Source: Paraburkholderia sp. BL21I4N1
GTDB lineage: Bacteria > Pseudomonadota > Gammaproteobacteria > Burkholderiales > Burkholderiaceae
Reading direction: 5' to 3'
Length of the DNA: 64,000 nt
NCBI RefSeq assembly: GCF_002973525.1
Contig: NZ_PVEN01000006.1
Location: forward strand, 1-64,000
Position numbers and translations under genes: made by a program
Part shown: piece after piece, positions 17,791-26,381 of the stretch
Position numbering within the stretch: position 1 is the first letter of the stretch
Layout: the number at the start of each line of letters is the position of its first letter
Notes under the pieces: generated by a model
The model's input: the letters and a program-made list of their open reading frames with translations, nothing else
Databases searched by the model: none
Told to the model about the DNA's origin: nothing

Positions 17791-18600
17791 ATGTCCTTAC
17801 CCCTCCCGCACAATCCCTTCAAACGCGCGCTGAGCGAAGGCCAGGCGCAATTCGGCCTATGGGCCGCGCTCGCCGATGGGTACGTGACCGAATTGCTGGC
17901 CACGGCCGGTTTCGACTGGCTGCTGATCGATAACGAGCATGCGCCGAACGACGTGCGCAGCACGCTCGCACAATTGCAAGCAATGGCCGCCTACCCGTCG
18001 CATCCGGTGGTGCGGCCGGTGCGTAGCGACAGCGCGCTGATCAAGCAGTTGCTCGACATCGGCGCGCAGACCCTGCTGCTGCCCATGATCGATACCGCCG
18101 CGCAGGCCGCCGACGCGGTCGCCGCTACGCGTTATCCGCCGCAAGGCATTCGGGGGGTGGGCAGCGCGTTGGCGCGCGCATCGCGCTGGAACCGGATTCC
18201 CGATTATCTGAACGCGGCGGCTAGCGAACTGTGTGTGCTGGTGCAGGTGGAAACCGTGCAAGGCATGGAGAACCTGCCGGCCATCGCGGCCGTGGAGGGC
18301 GTCGACGGGGTGTTTTTCGGACCGGCGGATTTGAGCGCGTCGATGGGTTTGCTGGGCAAACCGGGCGACCCCAGCGTGCGCGAAGCGATCCGTCGAGGCA
18401 TCGACATCGTGCGGCGAGCGGGCAAGGCGGCGGGTGTGCTGGCGCCGGACCCGGCACTCGCGGCCGACTATCTCGCGGCGGGCGCGACGTTCGTGGCGGT
18501 GGGAACCGACACGTGCTTGCTGAGCCGCGCGGCGGCGGATCTGGCGGCGTCGTATAAAAACACGGCGGGCGCGGCGGCGCCGGTTAAAGGCGGGTATTGA
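17791..18600 (+). CDS. hpaI: 4-hydroxy-2-oxo-heptane-1,7-dioate aldolase
   Basis: This 269-residue class II (metal-dependent) pyruvate aldolase of the HpcH/HpaI family cleaves 4-hydroxy-2-oxoheptanedioate into pyruvate and succinate semialdehyde, the last step of the lower pathway. Family marks are FDWLLIDNEHAPND, the metal-binding Glu in LVQVETVQGMENL, and GVFFGPADLSASMG. The frame is open from 17113 inside hpaH, but the ATG at 17791 gives the canonical N-terminus. The hydroxylase (hpaBC) and transporter genes that would feed this operon are not in the window. Confidence 0.94.
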   Translation: MSLPLPHNPFKRALSEGQAQFGLWAALADGYVTELLATAGFDWLLIDNEHAPNDVRSTLAQLQAMAAYPSHPVVRPVRSDSALIKQLLDIGAQTLLLPMIDTAAQAADAVAATRYPPQGIRGVGSALARASRWNRIPDYLNAAASELCVLVQVETVQGMENLPAIAAVEGVDGVFFGPADLSASMGLLGKPGDPSVREAIRRGIDIVRRAGKAAGVLAPDPALAADYLAAGATFVAVGTDTCLLSRAAADLAASYKNTAGAAAPVKGGY

Positions 18601-18611
18601 GTTCGTCGCAC

Positions 18612-18632
18612 GGTGACCGGCAATCGGTCACC
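18612..18632. terminator. Hairpin after hpaI (weak terminator candidate)
   Basis: GGTGACCG at 18612-18619 pairs perfectly with CGGTCACC at 18625-18632 around a 5-base loop, 11 bases after the hpaI stop. No T-run follows on either side, so it is at best a factor-assisted terminator between the convergent hpa operon and the GGDEF-EAL gene. Confidence 0.4.
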
Positions 18633-18696
18633 GCCCGCCTATCGCGCAAGCACCGCTTGCAGTGAAGACCGACCGCTCACTGCCGCCTGCGAGCGA

Positions 18697-21024
18697 TTAA
18701 TCCCCCGCCGGCCACGGCAACCCCAGCGCCGACCAGTCCAACTCCACGCCAATCACCGAGCGCCCGGCCGCGAACTGCACCGCCAACGTCACGGCGACAC
18801 ACGGCCGGCCGCTCGCCAGCGACAGATACGGATTGCTCGCCACCGCCACGCCCGGCAGCAGCACCGCGTTGCGGAAATACGGCCGATGATCCCAGCGCGC
18901 ATCGCGCGGATTCGCGACCGGATGCAGCGACGCGCCCTTGCTGTTGTGCGCCGGCCCAGGCACCTCGAGCCCGACCTGCCGCCCGGAATCGTCGAGAATG
19001 AAGCAGCTGATGCAGCGTTCGAAGCGCGACAGCGCGGCAAACGCGTCGTCCATCACGACGCCCGCCAGCAGCGCGTCTGCCGCGCCCCGCAAACCCAACC
19101 GGTAAGGCTCCACTTCGGACTCGAACAACGCATGCTGATGCGCGCGGCCCTGCGCGATCACGTCGAACGCGTCGTCGATACGCCGATGCACCGATTCCGG
19201 CGGCGCGATCTCCGCCGCCGGCCGGCCGAGCAGATAGCCTTGCGCAAAATCCACGTTCGACTCCACCGCGAGAATCAGCTCCTCGGTCGTCTCCACGCCT
19301 TCGACCACCACCAGCATGCCCGCCTGGTGCAGCAGCGACACGAGCTTCGGCAGGATCGGCTGTTCGGTGCCGTGACTGGTCGCGCGAATCAGTTCGCCGT
19401 CGAGCTTGACGATGTCCGGGCGGATCCGCAGCAAACGGTCGAGATTCGACTGACCGGCGCCGAAATCGTCCACGGCGATCAGGAAGCCGTGCTCGCGATA
19501 CAACGCCGCCGCGCGCGACATGTCGTCGACGCTGCCGCCATGCGATTCGAGAATTTCGAGGATCACGCGTTCAGGATCGAGCCCGACCGACCGCACGATC
19601 ATCGCGAGCTGATCCGCATAACCTTCCGCGATGAAAGTCGCGGGCAGAATATTGAGGAACAGCCACGAATCGGCGGGCAGCGACTTGCGCGCATTGCCCA
19701 GATGCACCGCATGACTTGCGCGGTCGAGCGCGCCTTCGTCGCTGGAGGGCTTCGGCGCGAACAGCACCACGGGCGGCACCAGCGTGCCGTCGTCCTGTTC
19801 GCCGCGCAGCAAGGCCTCGAAACCGACCTGCTTCTGATGCGACAGGCTGTAAAGCGGCTGGAAGTGCGAGGTCAGGTAATACTCTTCCCAGCGATGCCGG
19901 CGCAGCGTGCCTTCCGCAGACAAATCGTCGCCGAGCAGTTGCAGCGCTTCGAGCGGCAGCGCGCGCTCGGCGCACACGCGATTACGCCCGGAGTGCTTGG
20001 CGCGCAACAAGGCTTCGTCGGCACGATCCAGCAGCACCATGATGCTTTCGCCGCGCCGGTGCTCCGCCACGCCGAAGCTCGCGGTCAAATGACCGTCCGG
20101 CCGCTCGATCGCGGCGATCGCGCCGCGCAGCCGCTCGGCCAGATGCAACGCGCCGGCCAGCCCGTCGCGCCGCAACACCGCGAACTCCTCGCCGCCGATC
20201 CGGCTCACGCTGTCTTCCGCCGAGGTCTCTTCCATCAGCACCTGAGCGACCTGATACAGCGCATGGTCGCCCACCGCATGACCGAAGCGGTCGTTCAGCG
20301 ATTTGAAACTGTCGATGTCCAGAAAGATTGCGCTGACCCGCTCGTCGGGCGCGCGGGTATCGAGCCTGCGCTCGGCCTGCTTGACGAACGCGCGGCGGTT
20401 TTGCAGGCCGGTCAGCGGATCGGTCGCGGCGAGTTGCGCCAGTTGGCTCTCAAGGAGAAAGTGGTTGCGCCGGAAGCGGTAGAACCCGAAGTGAAACACC
20501 GCCGACGTCGGCATGCCGATCGCCGCGATCCACATCCACACCACCACGTTGACGTCGTGCGGGCGCGGTTCGCCGGACAGCAGCGCGAGGGCCGCCGCAT
20601 AGAACAGCACGGTGCCGGTGAAAAAATGCGTGGGCGTAAGCCACAGCGGCGCGGCGCAGACGGGGATCACCGCCAGCGCCGGCAGCACCCACAGCAGCGG
20701 CGCCTCGACACCGGCGACGTTCAACGCCATGCCGGCCACCAGCACCTGCAGATAGACGATCCCGATCGCGCCGAACAGCCAGATGGTTCGGGCGCGCGGA
20801 ATCGCCAGCACCAGCAGGGCGAGCACGAGCGCGCACGTGAGCCGGTAGGCGAGCGGCGCGGCCGGACCGCCGACCAGGTTGCGCGCCCCGACGAAGCATA
20901 AGAACGCGACCACGGTGAACGCCATGGTCACCGTGGACAGTGGACGCTGGTGTTCAAGCGATCGTCGATGGAAGCGATCGCGTAAACCGGAATCGGACAG
21001 ATGTTGCGTGGAGTTCGAAAGCAT
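18697..21024 (-). CDS. Membrane-bound GGDEF-EAL protein with C-terminal YkuI-like sensor domain
   Basis: This protein of about 775 residues has six N-terminal membrane helices and then a GGDEF domain with an intact GGEEF signature (SRIGGEEFAVL). The EAL domain keeps the expected catalytic residues: EALLRGE, LNILPATF, ILEILESHG, AVDDFGAGQSNL, VKLDGEL, VVEGVET and AQGYLLGRP. The last 170 residues resemble the YkuI C-terminal sensory domain (DHRPYFRNAVLLPG). Both synthesis and hydrolysis of c-di-GMP are possible. It lies beside the cellulose operon, whose BcsA has a c-di-GMP-binding PilZ domain, so a role in controlling cellulose is plausible. The start is uncertain: ATG 21024, ATG 21063 and TTG 21075 are in frame and none has a strong ribosome-binding site. 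Confidence 0.85.
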   Translation of the reverse strand: MLSNSTQHLSDSGLRDRFHRRSLEHQRPLSTVTMAFTVVAFLCFVGARNLVGGPAAPLAYRLTCALVLALLVLAIPRARTIWLFGAIGIVYLQVLVAGMALNVAGVEAPLLWVLPALAVIPVCAAPLWLTPTHFFTGTVLFYAAALALLSGEPRPHDVNVVVWMWIAAIGMPTSAVFHFGFYRFRRNHFLLESQLAQLAATDPLTGLQNRRAFVKQAERRLDTRAPDERVSAIFLDIDSFKSLNDRFGHAVGDHALYQVAQVLMEETSAEDSVSRIGGEEFAVLRRDGLAGALHLAERLRGAIAAIERPDGHLTASFGVAEHRRGESIMVLLDRADEALLRAKHSGRNRVCAERALPLEALQLLGDDLSAEGTLRRHRWEEYYLTSHFQPLYSLSHQKQVGFEALLRGEQDDGTLVPPVVLFAPKPSSDEGALDRASHAVHLGNARKSLPADSWLFLNILPATFIAEGYADQLAMIVRSVGLDPERVILEILESHGGSVDDMSRAAALYREHGFLIAVDDFGAGQSNLDRLLRIRPDIVKLDGELIRATSHGTEQPILPKLVSLLHQAGMLVVVEGVETTEELILAVESNVDFAQGYLLGRPAAEIAPPESVHRRIDDAFDVIAQGRAHQHALFESEVEPYRLGLRGAADALLAGVVMDDAFAALSRFERCISCFILDDSGRQVGLEVPGPAHNSKGASLHPVANPRDARWDHRPYFRNAVLLPGVAVASNPYLSLASGRPCVAVTLAVQFAAGRSVIGVELDWSALGLPWPAGD

Positions 21025-21180
21025 ATTGATGGGTATCAGGCTCGTTCCGGTCACTCTGCCCATGGTTATCGGCAAACATCTGACAAATATTTAACCTTTC
21101 CACGCAAATCGATACGAACGCCTGTTCGCTTACGGCTGCTTCAGGCCGTTTTACGGTGTTTCACCCTGCTCCCGCAACCC

Positions 21181-21459
21181 TCATGCGGCTTGCGCCGTGG
21201 CGGCCATCACGCGATTGCGGCCGGCCGCCTTGGCGGCGTACAGCGCGTTGTCGGCACGCACCACGGCGAAGGTCCAGTACCACAGCTCTGCGAACAGAAC
21301 GGCCAAGTCGGCGTAGGCCGCCCACGGTCGCGCGGGGCGCGCGAGAAAGCGCCGGCAGTCGACGCCGGGAATCGCCGCGCGCCGCAACGAGCCGAGCACG
21401 ACCATCGCCATGGCGCTCGACAAAACGGTGACCAGCCGAATACTGAGTGGATTGAGCAT
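21181..21459 (-). pseudogene. Internally deleted GGDEF diguanylate cyclase remnant
   Basis: The minus-strand frame begins with a membrane segment (MLNPLSIRLVTVLSSAMAMV) typical of the start of a diguanylate cyclase. About 75 residues later it ends in VRADNALYAAKAAGRNRV, the characteristic last helix of a GGDEF domain. Everything between, including the GGDEF signature itself, is missing. The frame has survived across the deletion, but no catalytic residues remain. A longer open frame to 21567 is probably not coding. Confidence 0.75.
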
Positions 21460-21923
21460 CGCAATGAGTGGATCGAACAGCAAGCGGCTAAAGCATCGGC
21501 AAGAATGTCTGCGTAGACCATTGTGGGCCGACACCCTGCTCTCACCGCCTGGCGTTGCGTTCAGCACGAAAAAGAAAAGCTAAAACAAGCGCGCGAACTG
21601 CCGTTAGTACAGGCTAAGCGGTCGATCTTACGACACGCGTTCAGGCGAAGGTGTTATTGCATCGTAATCAGAAAAAATTACGTCATTGCAATGCATCCGA
21701 CGCAATCGATTGCGCGTATCAAAAGACAAATGGAAAGTGGCTAAAACTTAACGTCTTAAGTAGACTCCTGCGCATTGTGTCTGACAAAGTTTGACAAACC
21801 CGACAAGCCGGTAAAAACAACCTGGCCGCGCGCAAGACGCGATTCCCGAAACACGTTCTTTTGCACCGGCCGTCATCGCCCGCCTGTTACACGAGGAGGC
21901 GGAACGGCCACTTCCCGGAAAAC
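21460..21923. promoter_or_regulatory. Control region upstream of the cellulose operon with three inverted repeats
   Basis: This AT-richer stretch upstream of bcsD has no convincing gene. It contains CGTAAT at 21663-21668 inverted as ATTACG at 21677-21682, a perfect palindrome CGCAATCGATTGCG at 21701-21714, and ACTTAA-CGTC-TTAAGT at 21746-21761. TTGACA at 21791-21796 could be a -35 element, but a good -10 at the right distance is not obvious. The repeats are candidate operators for cellulose regulators. Confidence 0.5.
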
Positions 21924-22379
21924 ATGGTCTCCATTCTCGATTACCTGCTGGAACGTCAGATCTCGCCACAGTGGCGCGGCATGCTAAGCGCCTTGGCGAC
22001 CGAGTTCGAAGCGCAGATTGGTCGCGATGAACTACGTCAACTGATGCACCGGGTCGGCAGCCGTTTCGCGGCCGCGCATCCGCTGCCGGCTTGCGGTTCG
22101 ACCGCCGAGCTCGCGCACACGTTGAACCTGGTCTGGCATGAGATGGATTGGGGCTATGTGGAACTGGCGGACGAACCCGAATCGTTGCGAATCGTTCACT
22201 ACTGCTCGCCGTTGCTCGCCTTCGGCGGCACGGCCCTGACGTGGACCCCGGCGTTCCTCGAAGGCGTCTATCAGACGTGGTTGAGCGCCTTGGGCGCGCA
22301 GGGCTTGTCGGTTGCGCAGACGAGCGGCTACGGCGAGGACACCGCGATCGAGTTTCGGCTCGGGCGCCATCCGGGTTGA
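21924..22379 (+). CDS. bcsD: Cellulose synthase subunit BcsD
   Basis: This 151-residue protein matches BcsD, the periplasmic octameric ring protein that guides and organises nascent glucan chains in acetobacterial and betaproteobacterial systems. Recognisable segments are ISPQWRGMLSALATEF, MDWGYVELADE and YGEDTAIEFRLGRH. The ATG at 21924 is the first that gives a normal N-terminus; the frame is open to 21861. It opens the operon and is separated by 200 bases from bcsP, so an internal promoter there is possible. Family size is about 150-160 residues, which fits. Confidence 0.87.
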   Translation: MVSILDYLLERQISPQWRGMLSALATEFEAQIGRDELRQLMHRVGSRFAAAHPLPACGSTAELAHTLNLVWHEMDWGYVELADEPESLRIVHYCSPLLAFGGTALTWTPAFLEGVYQTWLSALGAQGLSVAQTSGYGEDTAIEFRLGRHPG

Positions 22380-22579
22380 ACGCGGCTTGCGGACAGGTCG
22401 TGAGTGGGAGTAGTAGCAGTAAATAGTCGTGACGGTTGCTTTTGTCGAGCAGCATCAGGCAGTCGAACCACGCGCCAGACCGGTGCGCGTGCAATGGCAG
22501 ATTCCGCTTTCCAGCGCCGGAAGCAGGCAGGGACGTACGGCGTCGGGGTTACGCAAGTCATGAACAAGACGGTGGCACT

Positions 22580-23392
22580 ATGAGTTCATCCAGCGACATC
22601 GAGAAGCTTTTCGATCATTTCGGCGGCGACGCCAATGCATACCAGGAAATCGGCCGCGAAAACGAAGCGCGTTCGGCGCGTACGCGCTGGCCCCTGCTGG
22701 TCACGCTGGATCTGAGTCAGCCGACCATTCCCGCGATCGGACAACGCGTGGCGCGGGCTCAGCCGCCGGTGGCCGCAACGCCGCTCGCCGCCGATCCGCA
22801 GGACACCCCACCTAAAGACGCCGCCTCGGTCACGCGTGCCAAGGCGCCGTTGTTCACGCGCTCGCATCGGCGGGACATTCCACCTGTGGCGGTGGCTGCC
22901 GCGCCGTCCAACGCACCGCGCGGCGCTTCGCGCTTCGGCGAACTCGAGTTGCCGGAGACGGTTGCGAAGATCGATGCGGTTACGCCGGTGGCACCGACTG
23001 TCGCGCGAGTCGACGCGGTGGCGGCGGAGGTCGTGCCGGCGGCACAGGCTGCTACGCCGATTGCGAGTGCCCCGGTCGCCGCCGTCCAGTATCGTGCGCC
23101 CGTCTCGCAACCCATTCCGCCGAGCCCACCCGTCGCGCCAACCTGGACGCAACCGGTAGCCGCCGCGCCCGCCGCACCCGCTTCAATCCTCGGCAAACTC
23201 TTCGCTCTGGAACCCGCCGCCACGCCGCCGCAACCGGCTGCGTCCCAAACCGCCGCCGCGCCGCTGCACTCGGTGTTCGACCGTCTGCGCGGCACGCCCG
23301 CTCAACCAGTCGCCGCCCCGGTCAGCACCACGCGCGCCGCCGCGCCCGCCCCCTCCAATTCGTGGCTGGTCAACGGCCCGCGTCGCTCATGA
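22580..23392 (+). CDS. bcsP: Cellulose biosynthesis protein BcsP (BcsR-like N-terminus, proline-rich)
   Basis: The 270-residue product begins with SSDIEKLFDHFGGDANAYQE followed by TRWPLL, which resembles the BcsR/BcsP family. The remaining 220 residues are an Ala/Pro-rich, low-complexity tail that is probably disordered. BcsR-type proteins interact with BcsQ and are needed for assembly or polar placement of the synthase. Its stop overlaps the bcsQ ATG (ATGA), indicating translational coupling. The ATG at 22580 is chosen because the conserved N-terminus starts there; the upstream open stretch (22436 on) lacks similarity. Confidence 0.8.
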   Translation: MSSSSDIEKLFDHFGGDANAYQEIGRENEARSARTRWPLLVTLDLSQPTIPAIGQRVARAQPPVAATPLAADPQDTPPKDAASVTRAKAPLFTRSHRRDIPPVAVAAAPSNAPRGASRFGELELPETVAKIDAVTPVAPTVARVDAVAAEVVPAAQAATPIASAPVAAVQYRAPVSQPIPPSPPVAPTWTQPVAAAPAAPASILGKLFALEPAATPPQPAASQTAAAPLHSVFDRLRGTPAQPVAAPVSTTRAAAPAPSNSWLVNGPRRS

Positions 23393-24177
23393 AAGTTATC
23401 GCGGTGGTGTCCGCCAAGGGCGGGGTCGGCAAGACCACCCTCGCCGCCAATCTCGCCTGCGTGCTGGCCGCCGGCGGCCGGCGCGTGATCGCGATCGACC
23501 TCGATCCGCAGAACGCGCTGCGTCTGCACTTCGGCGTGCCGCTCGACAGCATCGACGGTTTGTCGCGCGCCACGCTGACGGGCGACCCGTGGCAAACGGT
23601 GTTGTTCGACGGTCTGGACGGCGTGACCGTGCTGCCCTACGGCGCGGTACTCGAAGACGACCGCCGCCGCTTCGAAGCGCTCGTCGACCAGGACACGCAC
23701 TGGCTGGCGCAAGCGTTGCAGAACCTGCGGCTCGATCCGTCGGACGTGGTGATTATCGACACGCCGCCGGGTTCGTCCGCGTATGTCCGCGCCGCGCTGA
23801 GCACGGCCACGTTCGCGCTGAACGTGGTGCTCGCCGACGCCGCCTCCTACGCGGCGATTCCGCTGATGGAGCGGCTGATCGATAGCTACGCCACACCGCG
23901 CGCCGAGTTCGGCGGCGTGGGCTACGTGGTCAACCAGATCGACCAGTCGCGCCAGCTCACCAAAGACGTGCTCAAGGTGCTGCGCCAGATGCTCGGCACG
24001 CGGCTCTTCCCCGGCGTGATCCATCTGGACGAAGGCGTGAGCGAGGCGCTCGCCTGCGACACCACGCTGATTCATTACGATCCACTCAGCCAGGCCGCCG
24101 CCGATTTCCGTGCCTGCGGCGCGTGGCTGATGACAGCGGTCGACGCGATCGCCGTCTCGCCGAGGAGCGTGGCATGA
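23389..24177 (+). CDS. bcsQ: Cellulose biosynthesis ATPase BcsQ (YhjQ, ParA/MinD-like)
   Basis: This 262-residue P-loop ATPase carries a deviant Walker A motif, KGGVGKTT at residues 10-17, and the Walker B segment VVIIDTPPGSS, both typical of the ParA/MinD group. BcsQ localises or activates the cellulose synthase complex at the inner membrane. It starts with an ATGA overlap with bcsP and ends with the same kind of overlap with bcsA, so bcsP-Q-A are translationally coupled. An in-frame ATG 27 bases earlier (23362) is less likely, because the motif spacing fits the 23389 start. Confidence 0.93.
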   Translation: MKVIAVVSAKGGVGKTTLAANLACVLAAGGRRVIAIDLDPQNALRLHFGVPLDSIDGLSRATLTGDPWQTVLFDGLDGVTVLPYGAVLEDDRRRFEALVDQDTHWLAQALQNLRLDPSDVVIIDTPPGSSAYVRAALSTATFALNVVLADAASYAAIPLMERLIDSYATPRAEFGGVGYVVNQIDQSRQLTKDVLKVLRQMLGTRLFPGVIHLDEGVSEALACDTTLIHYDPLSQAAADFRACGAWLMTAVDAIAVSPRSVA

Positions 24178-26378
24178 GCACGGCACCGTCGCAGGACATC
24201 GAGACCGCCGAACCCTCGCGGCTGGAACGCTTCGTCGACGCGCGCTTCTGGAACAGCCGCGTCGTCACCGGGCTGGTGACGCTGTTCGCGCTGACCATGC
24301 TGTACTTCGTGTTCACGGTGCCGCTTGCGTTCTACCAGCAACTGACGTTCGCGACCTGCTGCTTCGTGACCGCGCTGCTGTTCCGCCGCCTGCCCGGCCG
24401 TTACGCGACGATGGTGATGATCATGCTGTCGGTGGTCACGTCGGGCCGCTATATGTACTGGCGGCTGACCGCGACCACTTACTGGGAACATCCGCTCGAC
24501 GCCGCCTGGGGTCTGCTGCTGGTGTCCGCCGAGGTCTATTCGACCGTCGTGCTGATGCTCGGCTACTTCCAGACCGCGTGGCCGCTCAAGCGCAAGCCGA
24601 TGCCGCTGCCCGCCTCGCGCGACCTGTGGCCGACCGTCGACATTTTCATTCCGACCTACAACGAGCCGCTCGCGGTCGTGAAGCCGACCATCTACGCCGC
24701 GCTCGCGCTCGACTACCCGGCCGAAAAAATCTCGATCCACGTGCTCGACGACGGCCGCCGTCCCGAGTTCAAGGCGTTCTGCGAAGACGTCGGCGTCAAC
24801 TGGACGATCCGCACGCACAACCGCCACGCGAAGGCCGGCAACATCAACGAAGCGCTGAAGATCACCAGCGGCGAATATCTTGCAATCTTCGACTGCGATC
24901 ACATTCCGACCCGCTCGTTTCTGCAGATCGGCCTAGGTTGGTTCCTGCGCGACAAGCTGCTGTCCATGCTGCAGACGCCGCACCATTTCTTCTCCGCCGA
25001 TCCGTTCGAACGCAACCTCGGCACCTTCCGCAAGGTGCCGAACGAAGGCGAACTGTTCTACGGCCTCGTACAGGACGGCAACGATCTGTGGAACGCGACC
25101 TTCTTCTGCGGTTCGTGCGCACTGCTGCGCCGGACCATGGTCGAGGAGATCGGCGGCATCGCGGTCGAAACCGTCACGGAAGACGCGCACACGGCGCTGA
25201 AACTCCACCGCCTCGGCTACACCACCGCCTACCTGGCGATTCCGCAAGCGGCGGGTCTCGCCACCGAATCGCTGTCGGGCCACATCGGCCAGCGGATTCG
25301 CTGGGCGCGCGGCATGACGCAGATTTTCCGGATCGACAATCCGCTCACCGGCAAAGGCCTCAAGATCGGTCAGCGGCTGTGCTATCTGAACGCGATGATG
25401 CACTTCTTCTACGGCATTCCGCGTCTGGTGTTCCTGACCGCGCCGCTGTCGTATCTGTTCTTCGGCGCGCACGTGATCGAAGCCGCCGCCAGCACGATCG
25501 CGATCTACGCGCTGCCGCACATGATGCACGCGAGCATCACCAATTCGCGGATGCAGCGCTCGTTCCGCCATTCGTTCTGGGCCGAGGTGTATGAGTCGGT
25601 GCTGGCCTCGTACATCACCGCGCCGACCTTGCTCGCGCTGATCAACCCGAAGCTCGGCAAGTTCAACGTGACGGCCAAGGGCGGCCAGATCGAGAAGAAC
25701 TATTTCGACTGGGCGATCTCGCGGCCGTACCTGTTCCTGCTGTTGCTGAACCTGATCGGCTTCTGCGTGGGCATCGTCCATATCTATTTCAACTGGCATC
25801 TGCGCAGCGTGGTGCAGACCACCGTGCTGAACCTCGCGTGGACCACCTACAACATGCTGATTCTCGGCGCGAGCGTGGCTGCCGCGAGCGAGCGCCGGCA
25901 GATTCGCGCGGTGCACCGCGTGGCGATGCAAATGCCCGTGATGCTGAAATTCTCGACCGGCCGCACGCTCGCCTGCGAAACCATCGACTACTCGGAAGGC
26001 GGCGTGGGTGTCGCACTGCCCGCGTCGATCCAGGTGCCGATGCACGAACGCGTGACCGTGTCGCTGTTTCGCGGCGACGAAGAATACGCGTTCCCGGCAA
26101 CGGTCGGTTTCACCGCGCCGGGCCGCGTCGGCCTGCGCTTCTCGCAACTCACGCGCGAGCAGGAATACGAGTTCGTGAAGACCACCTTCGCCCGCGCGGA
26201 TGCATGGACCGGCTGGGCCGAAGGACGTCAGCAGGACACGCCGCTGCGCGGCCTGTCGCATGTGCTGACGGTTGGCGCGCGCGGCATCGTGGGTCTGTTC
26301 GAGCATCTTTACGCCGACCTTCGCAGCTCGATGAAAAGCCGTCCAGCGGACGTCAAGAAGCTAAAAACCAAAGACTGA
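24174..26378 (+). CDS. bcsA: UDP-forming cellulose synthase catalytic subunit
   Basis: The 734-residue inner-membrane glycosyltransferase (GT2) polymerises UDP-glucose to beta-1,4-glucan and feeds the chain through its own channel. The signature residues are present: Asp192-Asp193 in LDDGRRPEF, Asp240-Cys-Asp242 (FDCDHIP), Thr335-Glu-Asp337 and Gln373-Arg-Ile-Arg-Trp377. A C-terminal PilZ domain (about residues 570-670) shows the RxxxR region (RRQIRAVHR) and DYSEGGVGV, so activity should depend on c-di-GMP. Several membrane helices flank the catalytic domain. GAGGAGCG precedes the ATG, which overlaps the bcsQ stop. Confidence 0.97.
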   Translation: MSTAPSQDIETAEPSRLERFVDARFWNSRVVTGLVTLFALTMLYFVFTVPLAFYQQLTFATCCFVTALLFRRLPGRYATMVMIMLSVVTSGRYMYWRLTATTYWEHPLDAAWGLLLVSAEVYSTVVLMLGYFQTAWPLKRKPMPLPASRDLWPTVDIFIPTYNEPLAVVKPTIYAALALDYPAEKISIHVLDDGRRPEFKAFCEDVGVNWTIRTHNRHAKAGNINEALKITSGEYLAIFDCDHIPTRSFLQIGLGWFLRDKLLSMLQTPHHFFSADPFERNLGTFRKVPNEGELFYGLVQDGNDLWNATFFCGSCALLRRTMVEEIGGIAVETVTEDAHTALKLHRLGYTTAYLAIPQAAGLATESLSGHIGQRIRWARGMTQIFRIDNPLTGKGLKIGQRLCYLNAMMHFFYGIPRLVFLTAPLSYLFFGAHVIEAAASTIAIYALPHMMHASITNSRMQRSFRHSFWAEVYESVLASYITAPTLLALINPKLGKFNVTAKGGQIEKNYFDWAISRPYLFLLLLNLIGFCVGIVHIYFNWHLRSVVQTTVLNLAWTTYNMLILGASVAAASERRQIRAVHRVAMQMPVMLKFSTGRTLACETIDYSEGGVGVALPASIQVPMHERVTVSLFRGDEEYAFPATVGFTAPGRVGLRFSQLTREQEYEFVKTTFARADAWTGWAEGRQQDTPLRGLSHVLTVGARGIVGLFEHLYADLRSSMKSRPADVKKLKTKD

Positions 26379-26381
26379 TCT

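Noticed and set aside
18613..20901. 762-codon open frame on the plus strand
   Set aside because: It is antisense to the GGDEF-EAL gene, whose catalytic motifs are all present on the minus strand; the plus-strand translation has no recognisable motif and is Arg/Gln-rich.
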